DNA from: Bradyrhizobium sp. B124
GTDB taxonomy: Bacteria; Pseudomonadota; Alphaproteobacteria; Rhizobiales; Xanthobacteraceae
Assembly (NCBI RefSeq): GCF_038967635.1
Contig: NZ_CP152413.1
Coordinates: 8,808,001-8,872,000, forward strand
Reading direction: 5' to 3'
DNA length: 64,000 nucleotides
Below are positions 8,655 to 17,970 of this stretch, piece by piece. Numbering within the stretch: the first letter of the stretch is position 1; every line of letters starts with the position of its first letter. A program made the translations under genes and the position numbers. The notes beneath the pieces were generated by a model, which was not told the origin of the DNA, did no database searches, and worked only from the letters and a program-made list of their open reading frames with translations.

Positions 8655-9911
8655 GTGAAAAGAACATCGCGACTGCCTGTTCATGCGATGCGGCAACTTG
8701 CCGGAGCGGCCGTGTTGGGCCTTTTGGTAGCCAGCCCCGGCGGAGCGCTGGCGGCCGACACCCTCAAGATCGGCGTCATCGCCGAAGCGCAGGCGATTGC
8801 CGGGGCGTCGATCCCGCAGGCGGCGCAGCTCGCCGCCGACGAGATCAACGCCAAGGGCGGCATCGACGGCCGCAAGATCGAAATCGTCTCTTACGACAAT
8901 CACTCGTCCTCGGCGGACTCGGTGCGCGCATTCCAGCGCGCGGTCAACGAAGACAAGGTCAACGTCGTCATCTCGAGCTACATCAGCGAAGTGGTGCTGG
9001 CGCTCGAGCCCTGGGCTTCGCGCCTGAAGACCCCGTTCGTCACGCCCGGCGCCGCCTCGAACGAGATCAGCAAGAGCGTCCACGCCGATTACGAGAAGAA
9101 CAAGTACACCTTCCATGGCTATCTGACCTCGGCGGCGCTGGCGCTGTCGGTCTGCGATGCCGCCAAGGAGCTGCTGGTCGATCAGAAGCACATGAAGACC
9201 GCGGTCATCATGAGCGAGGACGCGGCCTGGACCAAGCCGCTCGACGTCGGCTACGAGGAGTGCCTGCCGAAGATCGGGCTCAAGGTCGTCGACCATATCC
9301 GCTTCTCGCCGGATACCACCGACTTCACGCCGATCTTCAACAAGGTCGAAGCCGCCAAGCCCGACGTCATCATCACCGGCATCTCGCATGTCGGCGTGCA
9401 GCCGACGGTTCAGTGGAAGAACCAGCAGGTGCCGATCCCGATGTTCGGCATCTCCTCGCAGGCGACCAACGAGACCTTCGGCAAGGACACCAACGACGCG
9501 GCGGAAGGCGTGCTGTATCAGGGCGTGTCGGGCCCGAACGTCGCGGTGACGCCGAAGTCGGTGCCATTTGCGGAGGATTTCAAGAAGCGTTACGGCAACT
9601 ATCCGTCCTATGCGGGCTACACCGCCTATGACGAGGTCTACTACATCGCGGATGCGGTGAAGCGCGCCGGCTCGGTCGAGGCCGACAAGATGGTCGATGC
9701 GCTGGAGAAGACCGATTGGGAAGGCACCATCGGACGCGTCCAGTTCTACGGCAAGGACGATCCGTTCACCCATTCGATCAAGTACGGCAAGGGCCTAATC
9801 ACCGGACTGATGCTGCAGTGGCAGGGCGGCAAGCAGGTGGCGGTCTGGCCGAAGGAGGTCGCCAAGAGCGATCTCAAGTTCCCGAGCTTCATCAAGCTCA
9901 CCACGAACTAA
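8655..9911 (+). CDS. Liv-type ABC transporter substrate-binding protein, copy 1
   Basis: The protein has 418 residues. The GTG start has an AGGAG ribosome-binding site. A signal peptide runs to about residue 34 (cleavage after ALA in GGALAADTLKIG). The mature part is a type I periplasmic-binding fold starting LKIGVIAEAQAIAGASIPQAA, with the typical segment AADEINAKGGIDGRKIEIV. It presents a branched-chain amino acid or a related carboxylate or amide to the permeases encoded next. A highly similar second copy lies at 13333-14577. The ligand is not predictable here. Confidence 0.92.
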   Translation: MKRTSRLPVHAMRQLAGAAVLGLLVASPGGALAADTLKIGVIAEAQAIAGASIPQAAQLAADEINAKGGIDGRKIEIVSYDNHSSSADSVRAFQRAVNEDKVNVVISSYISEVVLALEPWASRLKTPFVTPGAASNEISKSVHADYEKNKYTFHGYLTSAALALSVCDAAKELLVDQKHMKTAVIMSEDAAWTKPLDVGYEECLPKIGLKVVDHIRFSPDTTDFTPIFNKVEAAKPDVIITGISHVGVQPTVQWKNQQVPIPMFGISSQATNETFGKDTNDAAEGVLYQGVSGPNVAVTPKSVPFAEDFKKRYGNYPSYAGYTAYDEVYYIADAVKRAGSVEADKMVDALEKTDWEGTIGRVQFYGKDDPFTHSIKYGKGLITGLMLQWQGGKQVAVWPKEVAKSDLKFPSFIKLTTN

Positions 9912-10005
9912 CTGATGATCATGCTCCCGGGCCGGTCCCGGGAGCATCCGCATTCAGTTCCGCGTCCTCCACAACAGGCAGCTTTGCTGCCGCGGCCGAT
10001 TTGAG

Positions 10006-10881
10006 ATGCTTGCCCTACAAATCCTGATCGATGGCTTTGCCATCAGTGCGCTCTATGCACTCGGTGCCACCGGCTTCACCCTGATCTTCGGTGTCTCCGG
10101 CGTTCTCAACCTCTCCCACGGTGCCATCATGGTGGCCGCAGCGGTCGCGGCCTGGGCCGCGGCGAGCGTGCTGCACCTCGACATCTACTCCGGCGCGTTG
10201 TTCGGTGTCGGCGTGGCGCTGATCATGGCGTTCGCGACCTATTTCGCGGTCGTGAAGCCGATCCAGAATTCCAGGCGGATCCCCAACGAGGAGAAGGAGA
10301 TCTTCGTCCTCACCGGCACCCTGCTGTGGGGCATCATGATCCAGGAGCTGATCGCCTATTTCTTCACCAACAATGCCAAGACGGTGCTGCCGATCGTCGA
10401 GGGCGTCGTCGACATCTTCGGCAACCGCACGCCGCGCAACAATATCTTCACCGCGCTGGTGTGCTGTCTCGTGATCGGCCTGCTGTGGCTCTTGGTGAAC
10501 CGCACGCGGACCGGCAAGGCGGTGCTGGCGGCCTCGATGAACCCGCGCGGCGTCACCTTGCTCGGGCTCGAGCTCACCCAGATCTATATCGTGGTGTGGG
10601 GCATCTACGGCATTCTGGCCGGCATCGCCGGCGTGCTGCTCGGCATGTTCCTCGGCGTCAGCTCCTACAGCGTCGGGCCGCTGACCGCGAGCGCGTTCTC
10701 GATCGTGGTGCTCGGCGGCCTCGGCAGCGTCTCCGGCTCGCTGATCGCGGCCTTCGTCGTCGGCTATCTCGAGACCATCACGGCCTGCATGATCTCGCCG
10801 GCCTACCGCACCATTCCGGCGCTGCTGCTTTTGGTGTTCGTGATGTATATCCGGCCTCAAGGCCTGCTCGGGAGGCGCTGA
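10006..10881 (+). CDS. Branched-chain amino acid-type ABC permease (LivH family)
   Basis: The protein has 291 residues and about eight hydrophobic segments. It has the family opening QILIDGFAISALYALGATGF and the conserved LSHGAIMVAAA. The segment GVTLLGLELTQIYIVVWGIYG and the ending YIRPQGLLGRR are also typical of LivH. It forms one half of the membrane channel with the LivM-type protein encoded one base downstream. It follows copy 1 of the binding protein by 94 bp. Confidence 0.93.
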   Translation: MLALQILIDGFAISALYALGATGFTLIFGVSGVLNLSHGAIMVAAAVAAWAAASVLHLDIYSGALFGVGVALIMAFATYFAVVKPIQNSRRIPNEEKEIFVLTGTLLWGIMIQELIAYFFTNNAKTVLPIVEGVVDIFGNRTPRNNIFTALVCCLVIGLLWLLVNRTRTGKAVLAASMNPRGVTLLGLELTQIYIVVWGIYGILAGIAGVLLGMFLGVSSYSVGPLTASAFSIVVLGGLGSVSGSLIAAFVVGYLETITACMISPAYRTIPALLLLVFVMYIRPQGLLGRR

Positions 10882-10882
10882 G

Positions 10883-11809
10883 ATGGCCAACTTCTTTACC
10901 TCGCGCCTGTTCTTCATTTCGCTGGTCTGCGTGGTGGTTGCCGCGACGCTGCCGCTCTATGTCTCGGGCTACATCCTCGGGCTGCTCACCGTCGCGTTCT
11001 ATTTCGGCGTGTTCGCGATGGCCTGGGACCTCTTGTTCGGGTTCGCCGGCGAGGTCAATTTCGGGCCGACCTTCCTGATCGGCACCGGCGCCTACACGGC
11101 CGGCATCCTCAACAACCAGTTCGGCTGGTCGGTCTATCTCTGCATCCTGCTCGGCGCGCTGGCGTCGGTGGTTGCGGGCTTCGTGCTGGCGCTGCCGGCG
11201 CTGCGGGTGAGGGGACCGTATTTCGGCCTCACCACGCTGGTCGCGGTGCTGATGCTGCAGAATTTCATCGTGGTGTTTGCTGACCTGACCGGCGGCGAGA
11301 TCGGTCTCACCATCCCCGATGTCATCACCATCAATGCCGGCGCCAATTACTGGATCGCGCTCGGCTTCATGACCGTGAGCGCCGCGATCCTGTACGGACT
11401 GTCGCAATCGCCGGTTGGACTCGTGCTGCAGGCGAGCGGGCAGGACCCGGTGCAGGCCGGCGCGCTCGGCTTCAACATCGTCAAGCACAAGCTCGCGGCT
11501 TTCATCGTCAGCGCGTTCTTCTCCGGATTGTCCGGGGCGCTCTTGGTGTTCTACTTCGGCACCGCCTCGGTCGGCACCGTGGTCGACGTCGCGGTCGGCG
11601 TGAACGTCATCGTGTCCGCCGTGCTCGGCGGCCGGCGCACGGTGCTGGGCGCGGCGTTAGGTGCAATCTTCCTGATCGTGGCCGGCGAATTCCTGCGTCC
11701 GACCGGCGAACTCGCAACCTTCATCGTCTCGGCGGTGGCGCTGCTCGTCGTGCTGTTCTTCCCCGGCGGTTTCCTCGGAGCGGCCCTGTCACGCGAGGCG
11801 CGCTCCTAA
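10883..11809 (+). CDS. Branched-chain amino acid-type ABC permease (LivM family)
   Basis: The protein has 308 residues and eight to ten membrane segments. Family features are AMAWDLLFGFAGEVNFG, the loop LRVRGPYFGLTTLVAV and the C-terminal FFPGGFLG. It pairs with the LivH-type permease, and its start lies one base after that stop, with GGGAGG just upstream. Its own stop is immediately followed by the ATG of the fused ATPase gene, so the three are one transcript. Confidence 0.93.
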   Translation: MANFFTSRLFFISLVCVVVAATLPLYVSGYILGLLTVAFYFGVFAMAWDLLFGFAGEVNFGPTFLIGTGAYTAGILNNQFGWSVYLCILLGALASVVAGFVLALPALRVRGPYFGLTTLVAVLMLQNFIVVFADLTGGEIGLTIPDVITINAGANYWIALGFMTVSAAILYGLSQSPVGLVLQASGQDPVQAGALGFNIVKHKLAAFIVSAFFSGLSGALLVFYFGTASVGTVVDVAVGVNVIVSAVLGGRRTVLGAALGAIFLIVAGEFLRPTGELATFIVSAVALLVVLFFPGGFLGAALSREARS

Positions 11810-13291
11810 ATGGATCAGACTGTGACCACTACTCCGACACTTGCAGTTCGCGGCCTGACCAAGCGGTTCGGCGGCCTGACCGCGGTGAAGAATCTGAGCT
11901 TCGAGCTCCGCCCCGGCGAGATCCTCGGCCTGATCGGGCCGAACGGCTCGGGCAAGTCGACCGCGATGAAGAGCGTGATGGGCATCGAGCGCCCGACCGC
12001 GGGCGAGGTGCTGTTCGACGGCGAGAACGTGGCCGGGCTGCCGGCGCACAAGATCGCGCGCAAGGGGTTTGGCATGGTGTTCCAGCACTCGCGGCCGCTG
12101 AACCGGCAGACCGTGCTCGAGAACATCATGGTCGCGCTGTTGCCCGACAGCCTGTTCATGCTGTTTCCCGACAAGGCGCTGACCGAGCGCGCCAAGTGGA
12201 TCGCTGACCGTGTCGGCCTGGGGGCGGTGATGGATCGCCGCCCGCCAACATTGCCGTTCGCCGACCTGCGGCGGCTGGAGCTGGCGAAAGCAATCGCGCG
12301 TGATCCAAAAGTGGTGCTGGTCGACGAGCCGTTTGCCGGGCTGACCAGCACCGAGGTCGGCGTGTTCTCGCACCTGATCCGCAGCTTCCGCGACGAGGGA
12401 CGCGCGGTGATGCTGGTCGATCACAACGTCAAGAGCGTCGCGGCGCTGGTCGACCGCGTGCTCGCGATGTATCTCGGCGAGGAGATCACGACCGGCCGCG
12501 CCGAGGACGTGATGAAGAACGAGACCGTGCGGCGAGTCTATCTCGGCGGCGCGATCGAGACCCATGCGCGGCCCGAGACCTCGTTCAAGGACAAGGTGCC
12601 GCTGCTGCAGGTCGAGAATGTCAGCGTGCATTACGGCAAGGCGCAGGCGCTGGAGAACGTCTCGATCCACGTCCATGAGGGCGAGTTCGTCTCGATCGTC
12701 GGCCTCAACGGCGCCGGCAAGACCACGCTGTTCAACACCATCTCGGGCTTCCTGCCCTACACCGGCGAGATTCTGCGCGGCGGCGAGAAGCTGCGCGGCA
12801 CCGGGCCCGCGAAAATTGCACGCTCGGGCCTCGTGCAATGCCCGGAATCGCGCGAATTGTTCGGCGAGATGACGGTGCGGGAAAATCTCGATCTCGGCGG
12901 CCAGCATCTGGACGACGCGGCGAGGGCGAAACAGCTCGCGTGGCTGTTCGAGCTGTTCCCGATCCTGAAGGAGCGTCAGGGCCAGATGGCGCAGACGCTG
13001 TCCGGCGGCGAGCAGCAGATGCTGGCGATCGGCCGCGCGCTGATGATGCAGCCGCAGATCCTGATCCTGGACGAGCCGACGCTGGGGCTTGCGCCTGTCA
13101 TCCTCGAACTGTTGTCGAAGGCGCTCGAGAAATTGCGCCAGACCACCAAGATCACGGTACTGCTCGGCGAGCAGAACGTGACCTTCGCGCTGCCCCATGC
13201 CGACCGCGTCTATGTGCTGGAGCACGCGCGGATCGTCTGGGAAGGCGATCCGGGCCGGTTCGCCGCGGAGGCCGGCAAGGACTTTCTCTGA
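11810..13291 (+). CDS. Fused LivG-LivF double ATPase of the ABC transporter
   Basis: The protein has 493 residues holding two complete nucleotide-binding domains that are normally separate LivG and LivF proteins. Domain 1 (about 8-245) has Walker A GPNGSGKST and Walker B VVLVDEPFAG. Its signature loop reads LPFADLRRLELAKAI, lacking the SGG/SYG core. Domain 2 (about 265-493) has Walker A GLNGAGKTT, intact signature LSGGEQQMLAIGRAL and Walker B ILILDEPTLG. It energises the two permeases from the cytoplasm. In a dimer of ATPase domains each signature serves the opposite Walker A, so the altered first signature suggests one degenerate ATP site. Confidence 0.93.
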   Translation: MDQTVTTTPTLAVRGLTKRFGGLTAVKNLSFELRPGEILGLIGPNGSGKSTAMKSVMGIERPTAGEVLFDGENVAGLPAHKIARKGFGMVFQHSRPLNRQTVLENIMVALLPDSLFMLFPDKALTERAKWIADRVGLGAVMDRRPPTLPFADLRRLELAKAIARDPKVVLVDEPFAGLTSTEVGVFSHLIRSFRDEGRAVMLVDHNVKSVAALVDRVLAMYLGEEITTGRAEDVMKNETVRRVYLGGAIETHARPETSFKDKVPLLQVENVSVHYGKAQALENVSIHVHEGEFVSIVGLNGAGKTTLFNTISGFLPYTGEILRGGEKLRGTGPAKIARSGLVQCPESRELFGEMTVRENLDLGGQHLDDAARAKQLAWLFELFPILKERQGQMAQTLSGGEQQMLAIGRALMMQPQILILDEPTLGLAPVILELLSKALEKLRQTTKITVLLGEQNVTFALPHADRVYVLEHARIVWEGDPGRFAAEAGKDFL

Positions 13292-13332
13292 CGCTCAAAG
13301 TTTGAAGAATAACAAGACAAGCAAGGGAGATC

Positions 13333-14577
13333 ATGATGCCAGCATATTCAACCGCCACCCGCGTGAGCCTGTTGGCCTCGGCGCTCGCGCTGTGCCTCGC
13401 GGCGCCGGCCTATGCGCAGTCCAAGGACCCGATCAAGATCGGAATCATCGCCGAGGTGCAGTCGATCGCGGGAGCGGCAACCCCGGGCGGCGCGCAGATC
13501 GCCGCCGACGAGATCAACGCCAAGGGCGGCGTGATGGGCCGTAAGATCGAGATCGTCACCTACGACAACAAGAGCTCGTCGGCGGATTCGGTGCGCGCGT
13601 TCCAGCGCGCGGTGAGCGAGGACAAGGTTTCGGCCGTGATCGCGAGCTACATCAGCGAGGTCGTGCTGGCGCTGGAGCCGTGGGCCTCGCGGCTGAAGAT
13701 GCCGCTGATCACGCCCGGCGCCGCCTCGAACGAGATCACCAAGGCGGTTCACAACGACTATGAGAAGAACAAGTACACTTTCCACGGTTACCTGACCTCG
13801 GCCGCGCAGGCGCAGCTCGTCTGCGACGCGGCCAAGGAGCTGCTGGTCGACCAGCTCAAGTTCAAGTCGGTGGCGATCATGAGCGAGGACGCGGCGTGGA
13901 CCAAGCCGCTCGACATCGGCTACGAGGCCTGCCTGCCCAAGGCCGGCCTGAAGGTCGTCGAGCACATCCGCTTCTCGCCCGACACCACCGACTTCACGCC
14001 GATCTTCAACAAGATGGAGGCCGCCAAGCCCGACGTGATCGTCACCGGCATCTCCCATGTCGGCGTGCAGCCGACGGTGCAGTGGAAGAACCAGCAGGTG
14101 CCGATCCCGATGTTCGGCATCAGCGCGCAGGCGCTGAGCCCGACGTTCTGGGGCGACACCAACGGCGCGGCCGAAGGCGTGCCCTCCCTCGCGGTGGCGA
14201 CGCCCGACGTCGCGGTGACGCCGAAGACAAAACCGTTCGCGGCCGCCTTCAAGGCCAAGTTCGGCACGCCGCCGGCCTATACCGGCTACACCGCCTATGA
14301 CGAGGTCTACATCATTGCGGAAGCGATCCAGCGCGCCGGCTCGACCGATCCGGACAGGATGGTCACCGAGCTTGAGAAGACCGACTTCGATGGCACGATC
14401 GGCAAGATCCAGTTCTACGGCAAGAACGACGAGTTCACCCACGGCATCAAGTCCGGCCCGGGTGCCGTCACCGGCCTCGTGTTCCAGTGGCAAGGCGGCA
14501 AGCAGATCACGGTCTGGCCGAAGGCGATCGCGGAAGGGAAGCTGAAGTTTCCGGACTTTGTGAAGCTGTCGCAGTAA
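13333..14577 (+). CDS. Liv-type ABC transporter substrate-binding protein, copy 2
   Basis: The protein has 414 residues, with a signal peptide ending near AYAQSKDP (about residue 29). ATG codons at 13333 and 13336 both follow AGGGAG. It aligns with copy 1 almost without gaps; long stretches such as SSADSVRAFQRAV, EVVLALEPWASRLK and GISHVGVQPTVQWKNQQVP are identical. It differs around residues 265-300, where the ligand cleft lid may lie. It probably widens the ligand range of the same permease/ATPase set. Confidence 0.92.
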   Translation: MMPAYSTATRVSLLASALALCLAAPAYAQSKDPIKIGIIAEVQSIAGAATPGGAQIAADEINAKGGVMGRKIEIVTYDNKSSSADSVRAFQRAVSEDKVSAVIASYISEVVLALEPWASRLKMPLITPGAASNEITKAVHNDYEKNKYTFHGYLTSAAQAQLVCDAAKELLVDQLKFKSVAIMSEDAAWTKPLDIGYEACLPKAGLKVVEHIRFSPDTTDFTPIFNKMEAAKPDVIVTGISHVGVQPTVQWKNQQVPIPMFGISAQALSPTFWGDTNGAAEGVPSLAVATPDVAVTPKTKPFAAAFKAKFGTPPAYTGYTAYDEVYIIAEAIQRAGSTDPDRMVTELEKTDFDGTIGKIQFYGKNDEFTHGIKSGPGAVTGLVFQWQGGKQITVWPKAIAEGKLKFPDFVKLSQ

Positions 14578-14604
14578 TTGCGGCGCGACAGTGATCCACA
14601 CACT

Positions 14605-14693
14605 CGTCATGCCCGGGCTTGTCCCGGGCATCCACGCCTCTGGTGCTGTCGGGAAGAAAGACGTGGATGGCCGGGACAAGCCCGGCCATGACG
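14605..14693. repeat. Pair of inverted intergenic hairpin repeats
   Basis: Two 32-bp elements (14605-14636 and 14662-14693) are inverted copies. Each contains its own hairpin: ATGCCCGGG-cttgt-CCCGGGCAT in the first and ATGGCCGGG-acaag-CCCGGCCAT in the second. The differences between copies are compensatory, keeping both stems paired. The pair lies between convergent genes and may also act as a bidirectional terminator. Confidence 0.7.
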
Positions 14694-14715
14694 ATTTGAG
14701 AGAGTGAGCCCCGAA

Positions 14716-15930
14716 CTACTTCCGCGTCGGCGGTGCCGTCTGGATCGTCGGCGCGGCGGCCGCAAGCAGGGCGGCACGATCGCCGTTGCGCGGCGGATAG
14801 ATGCGCTGCTGGTTGATGGTCTGCTTGGTGAGCTTGGCGGCGGCGCCTGTGGTGTGCACCTCGCGGTCCCAGCCGGTGGTGTAGAGCGCGCCCCAGGCGC
14901 CGAGATCGAGCACCGTCACATACCAATCGATAGTGAGCGGCAGCAGGGGCTCACCGAACAGATCCGCGACCACATTGTGCCCGGCAAACCGGCCCATCGG
15001 CCGTGCGAACTGGCACGACATCACGGTCGGATGCTCGCCGTCGATCAGGCAGGCGGCAACGTCGCCGGCAGCGAATACGCCATCGAGGCCCTCGACGCGC
15101 ATGCAATGATCGACCGGGAGGCGGCCGAGCGTGTCGCGCTTTACCGGAAGCGTTGCGGCAAGCGGGCTCGCATGCATGCCGCCGCACCACACCACGGTTG
15201 CGGCCGGAATGATCTCGCCGCTATCAAGCGTGATGCTGTCGGTGCCGACGGCGCTGACCCTGACGTTCAGCCGCGTCTCGATGCCGAGCGCGGCCAGCGC
15301 CTCGTTGATGACGGGGCGGCCATGCGCGCCGAACGTCGCGCCGACCACCGGATTGGGATCGATCAGGATGATGCGGTGATCGCCGCTGATGCCGGCATGC
15401 GCGAGCTTGGCCGGCATCTCGGCCGCAACCTCGATCCCGGTGAAGCCGGCGCCGACCACCGCCACCGTCGCGCGGGCCGGCGAGGGCGGCTGCTTGCCGA
15501 GCGCGGCAAGATGCGCGTTGAGGCGCGTGGCTGCTTCGAAGGTGTCGACATCGAAGCCGTGTGCGGCTAGGCCCGATATGGCGGGGCGGACCAGCTCGCT
15601 GCCGGTCGTCAGCACCAGCCGGTCGTAAGTCAGCGTGTCCGCGCCGGAGCCTGTCTTGACGACGACCTCGCGCTTCGCCGGATCGATCGCCGTGATGTCG
15701 GCCACGCTATGCCTGACGCCGACCGGATCGAGCAGGTCTTGCAGCGGCAGCGCGATATCGCCGAAATCGACCTCGTAATTGCGCACCCGGATGTTGTGAT
15801 AGGCGTTGCGATCGACGACGAGAATCTCGGTGTCCGCCGCCCGCGCGCCGATCTCGTCGCGCTTGCGGGCAGCACCGAGCGCCGCCCAGAGACCGGCAAA
15901 GCCGGCACCCAGCACCAGGATGCGCGCCAT
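14716..15930 (-). CDS. NDH-2-like FAD-dependent pyridine nucleotide oxidoreductase
   Basis: From the ATG at 15930, preceded by a strong GGAGGG, the protein has 404 residues. The N-terminal Rossmann motif is ILVLGAGFAGLWAALGAA for FAD. A second dinucleotide-binding motif VAVVGAGFTGIEVAAEM lies near residue 160 for NAD(P)H. The FAD-closing segment GLDGVFAAGDVAA lies near residue 290. This is the layout of type II NADH dehydrogenases and related flavoproteins, which pass electrons from NAD(P)H to quinone or another acceptor. No clear C-terminal membrane anchor is seen, so the electron acceptor is uncertain. It lies 82 bp after the TPP enzyme on the same strand. Confidence 0.88.
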   Translation of the reverse strand: MARILVLGAGFAGLWAALGAARKRDEIGARAADTEILVVDRNAYHNIRVRNYEVDFGDIALPLQDLLDPVGVRHSVADITAIDPAKREVVVKTGSGADTLTYDRLVLTTGSELVRPAISGLAAHGFDVDTFEAATRLNAHLAALGKQPPSPARATVAVVGAGFTGIEVAAEMPAKLAHAGISGDHRIILIDPNPVVGATFGAHGRPVINEALAALGIETRLNVRVSAVGTDSITLDSGEIIPAATVVWCGGMHASPLAATLPVKRDTLGRLPVDHCMRVEGLDGVFAAGDVAACLIDGEHPTVMSCQFARPMGRFAGHNVVADLFGEPLLPLTIDWYVTVLDLGAWGALYTTGWDREVHTTGAAAKLTKQTINQQRIYPPRNGDRAALLAAAAPTIQTAPPTRK

Positions 15931-16012
15931 CTCTCCCTCCGATTTCGGGTCGGAGGGAGCTTGCCTGCGCAAGCGAGGTCAAATCAAGTGGGTGAGGGCA
16001 TGTGAGGTGCCC

Positions 16013-17647
16013 TCACGTCCCCGGCCGCGACACCTCGGTCTCCTTGCTGGTGATGAATTCCAGCAGCACCGGCACGCCTTCCCTGGTCTTCTGGATGCCG
16101 CGCTTGATCGCGGGGATGATGTCTTCGGGCTTGGTCACCCGCTCGCCATAGCCGCCGAAGGCCCGCGCCATCGCGGCGTAATCGCCGGAGATGTCGGTCG
16201 AGCGATATTTCTCGGTCGAGATCGGCATCACCTTCAATTCGATCGCCATCGAGAAATTGTTGAGCAGGATCGACATGATCGGAATCCGCTCGCGCACCGC
16301 GGTCTCGAAATCCATCCCCGTGAAGCCGATCGCGGCGTCGCCCCAGACATTGATGCAGAGCTTGTCCGGTTTTGCCAGCTTGGCGCCCATCGCGAGACCA
16401 AGCCCGTAGCCGAGCTGCGTGGTCTTGCCCCAGCCGATGTAGGACAGCGGCTCGACCGATTTCCAGAACGGCGACAGCTGGTCGCGCGGGCTGCCGGCGT
16501 CGTGGGTGATGATCGTGTTATGGATGTCGACCGTGTGCTGCAGATCCCACAGCACACGGTAGGGATTGAGCGGCGCATCGTTATGCGTGAGCTTCGGCAT
16601 CCATTTGGCGAGCCATTCCTTGTGGGAGGCGGCGATCTCCTCGGCGACCGCGCTGGCGTTGCGGTCCGCGGTCACGGTCTTGCCGATCTCCTCCAGCAGC
16701 GCGTCGAGCACGAGGCCGGCGTCGCCGACGAGGCCGATCCTGGCCTCGACATCCTTGTTGATGTGGTTCGGATCGAGCGTCGAATGGATGATGGTCTTGC
16801 CCTTCGGCATCGCGATGCCGAACGATGTTTCGGTGAAGGAGCAGCCGATGCCGAAGATCACGTCGGCCTCAGCGAGGAATTTCGGCACCGCGCGCGGCAC
16901 CGCAAGGCCGCCGGAGCCGAGCGACAGCGGATGCGTCTCCGGGAATGACGACTTGCCGCCGAGGCTCGTGGTGACGGGGATCGCGAGCCGCTCGGCGAGG
17001 CGCTTCAGCTGCGGCCAGGCCTTTGCGTAGTGCACGCCCTGGCCGGCATAGATCACCGGACGCTTGGCGTTGACGAGCAGGGTTGCGGCTTCCTTCACAT
17101 GAACGGGATCGGCGCCGTAGCGGGTGCGCAGCACCGGCGTGTAGTTCAGGGGCTCCGGCACCTCCTCGTTCCACATGTCGGCGGGGATCTCGACGATCAC
17201 AGGCCCGCCGCGGCCGTTCTTCAACTTGGTGAAGGCGCGGCGGAAGATGTTGCAGACCTCAGCGGCGATGTTGATCGGCTCCGAGGATTTCGAGAACGCC
17301 TTCATCGCCTGGCTGGAATTGAAGTTCGGATCGATGTTGGCAAGCCGGCGCGCATAACCCATCGGCAGCACCAGCACGGGCACGGATTCGCCGTAGCATT
17401 GCGCGACGCCGCCCATCGCGTTCTCGGCGCCCGGTCCGTGCTGCATGCAGAACGCGCCGATCTTCTCGCCCGAGGTGACGCGGGAGATCGCGTCCGCCAT
17501 GTGCACGCCGATGCGCTCCTGGCGCACCATCACGGGGCGGATGTCGGCACTGGCGGCGTATTCGATCAAATGGTTGACCGGGTAGCCTGTGAGGATCTCG
17601 ATCCCCTCGCGCTTCATGATTTCCGCGATCGCGGTGCCGAGCTTCAT
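16013..17647 (-). CDS. Thiamine-diphosphate-dependent enzyme, acetolactate synthase-like
   Basis: From the ATG at 17647, with AAGGGAG upstream, the protein has 544 residues. The frame is open for 46 codons further, but that segment lacks family features. The N-terminal pyrimidine-binding domain has MVRQERIGVHMADAISRVT with the activating Glu. The C-terminal domain has the ThDP/Mg motif GDAAIGFTG followed after about 19 residues by NN (LLNNFSM). The architecture is that of acetolactate synthase large subunits, oxalyl-CoA decarboxylases and relatives. No small subunit gene is adjacent, so a catabolic decarboxylase or ligase is as likely as valine/isoleucine synthesis. Confidence 0.87.
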   Translation of the reverse strand: MKLGTAIAEIMKREGIEILTGYPVNHLIEYAASADIRPVMVRQERIGVHMADAISRVTSGEKIGAFCMQHGPGAENAMGGVAQCYGESVPVLVLPMGYARRLANIDPNFNSSQAMKAFSKSSEPINIAAEVCNIFRRAFTKLKNGRGGPVIVEIPADMWNEEVPEPLNYTPVLRTRYGADPVHVKEAATLLVNAKRPVIYAGQGVHYAKAWPQLKRLAERLAIPVTTSLGGKSSFPETHPLSLGSGGLAVPRAVPKFLAEADVIFGIGCSFTETSFGIAMPKGKTIIHSTLDPNHINKDVEARIGLVGDAGLVLDALLEEIGKTVTADRNASAVAEEIAASHKEWLAKWMPKLTHNDAPLNPYRVLWDLQHTVDIHNTIITHDAGSPRDQLSPFWKSVEPLSYIGWGKTTQLGYGLGLAMGAKLAKPDKLCINVWGDAAIGFTGMDFETAVRERIPIMSILLNNFSMAIELKVMPISTEKYRSTDISGDYAAMARAFGGYGERVTKPEDIIPAIKRGIQKTREGVPVLLEFITSKETEVSRPGT

Positions 17648-17970
17648 GACGGTCACTCCCTTTGAATGCGGCCGGTTCGTTCCGGCCTCGTTATCGTCCT
17701 GTCCGATAAAGGAACAGGATTCCGCCGCGAGGGTAAAGCGCCGCCGGGGCCGGATCAGGTAGTCCTGATATGCGTTTACGCCCAATCGCGGCTTGCCGCC
17801 TCGCGGGGCGAGGTCACGCTACAGGCAGAACTAGCAGCGAGTTTCTCTGCAACCCTTAAGCGATCGTTCATCCTGTCCATCAATGCGCCGTCAACCAATG
17901 TGGCCTAGTTTTGCTGGAATATTACTACGGCGCGGGAGAAAAAGCCGCGGGCGTCGGACAGGAGCTTTTC

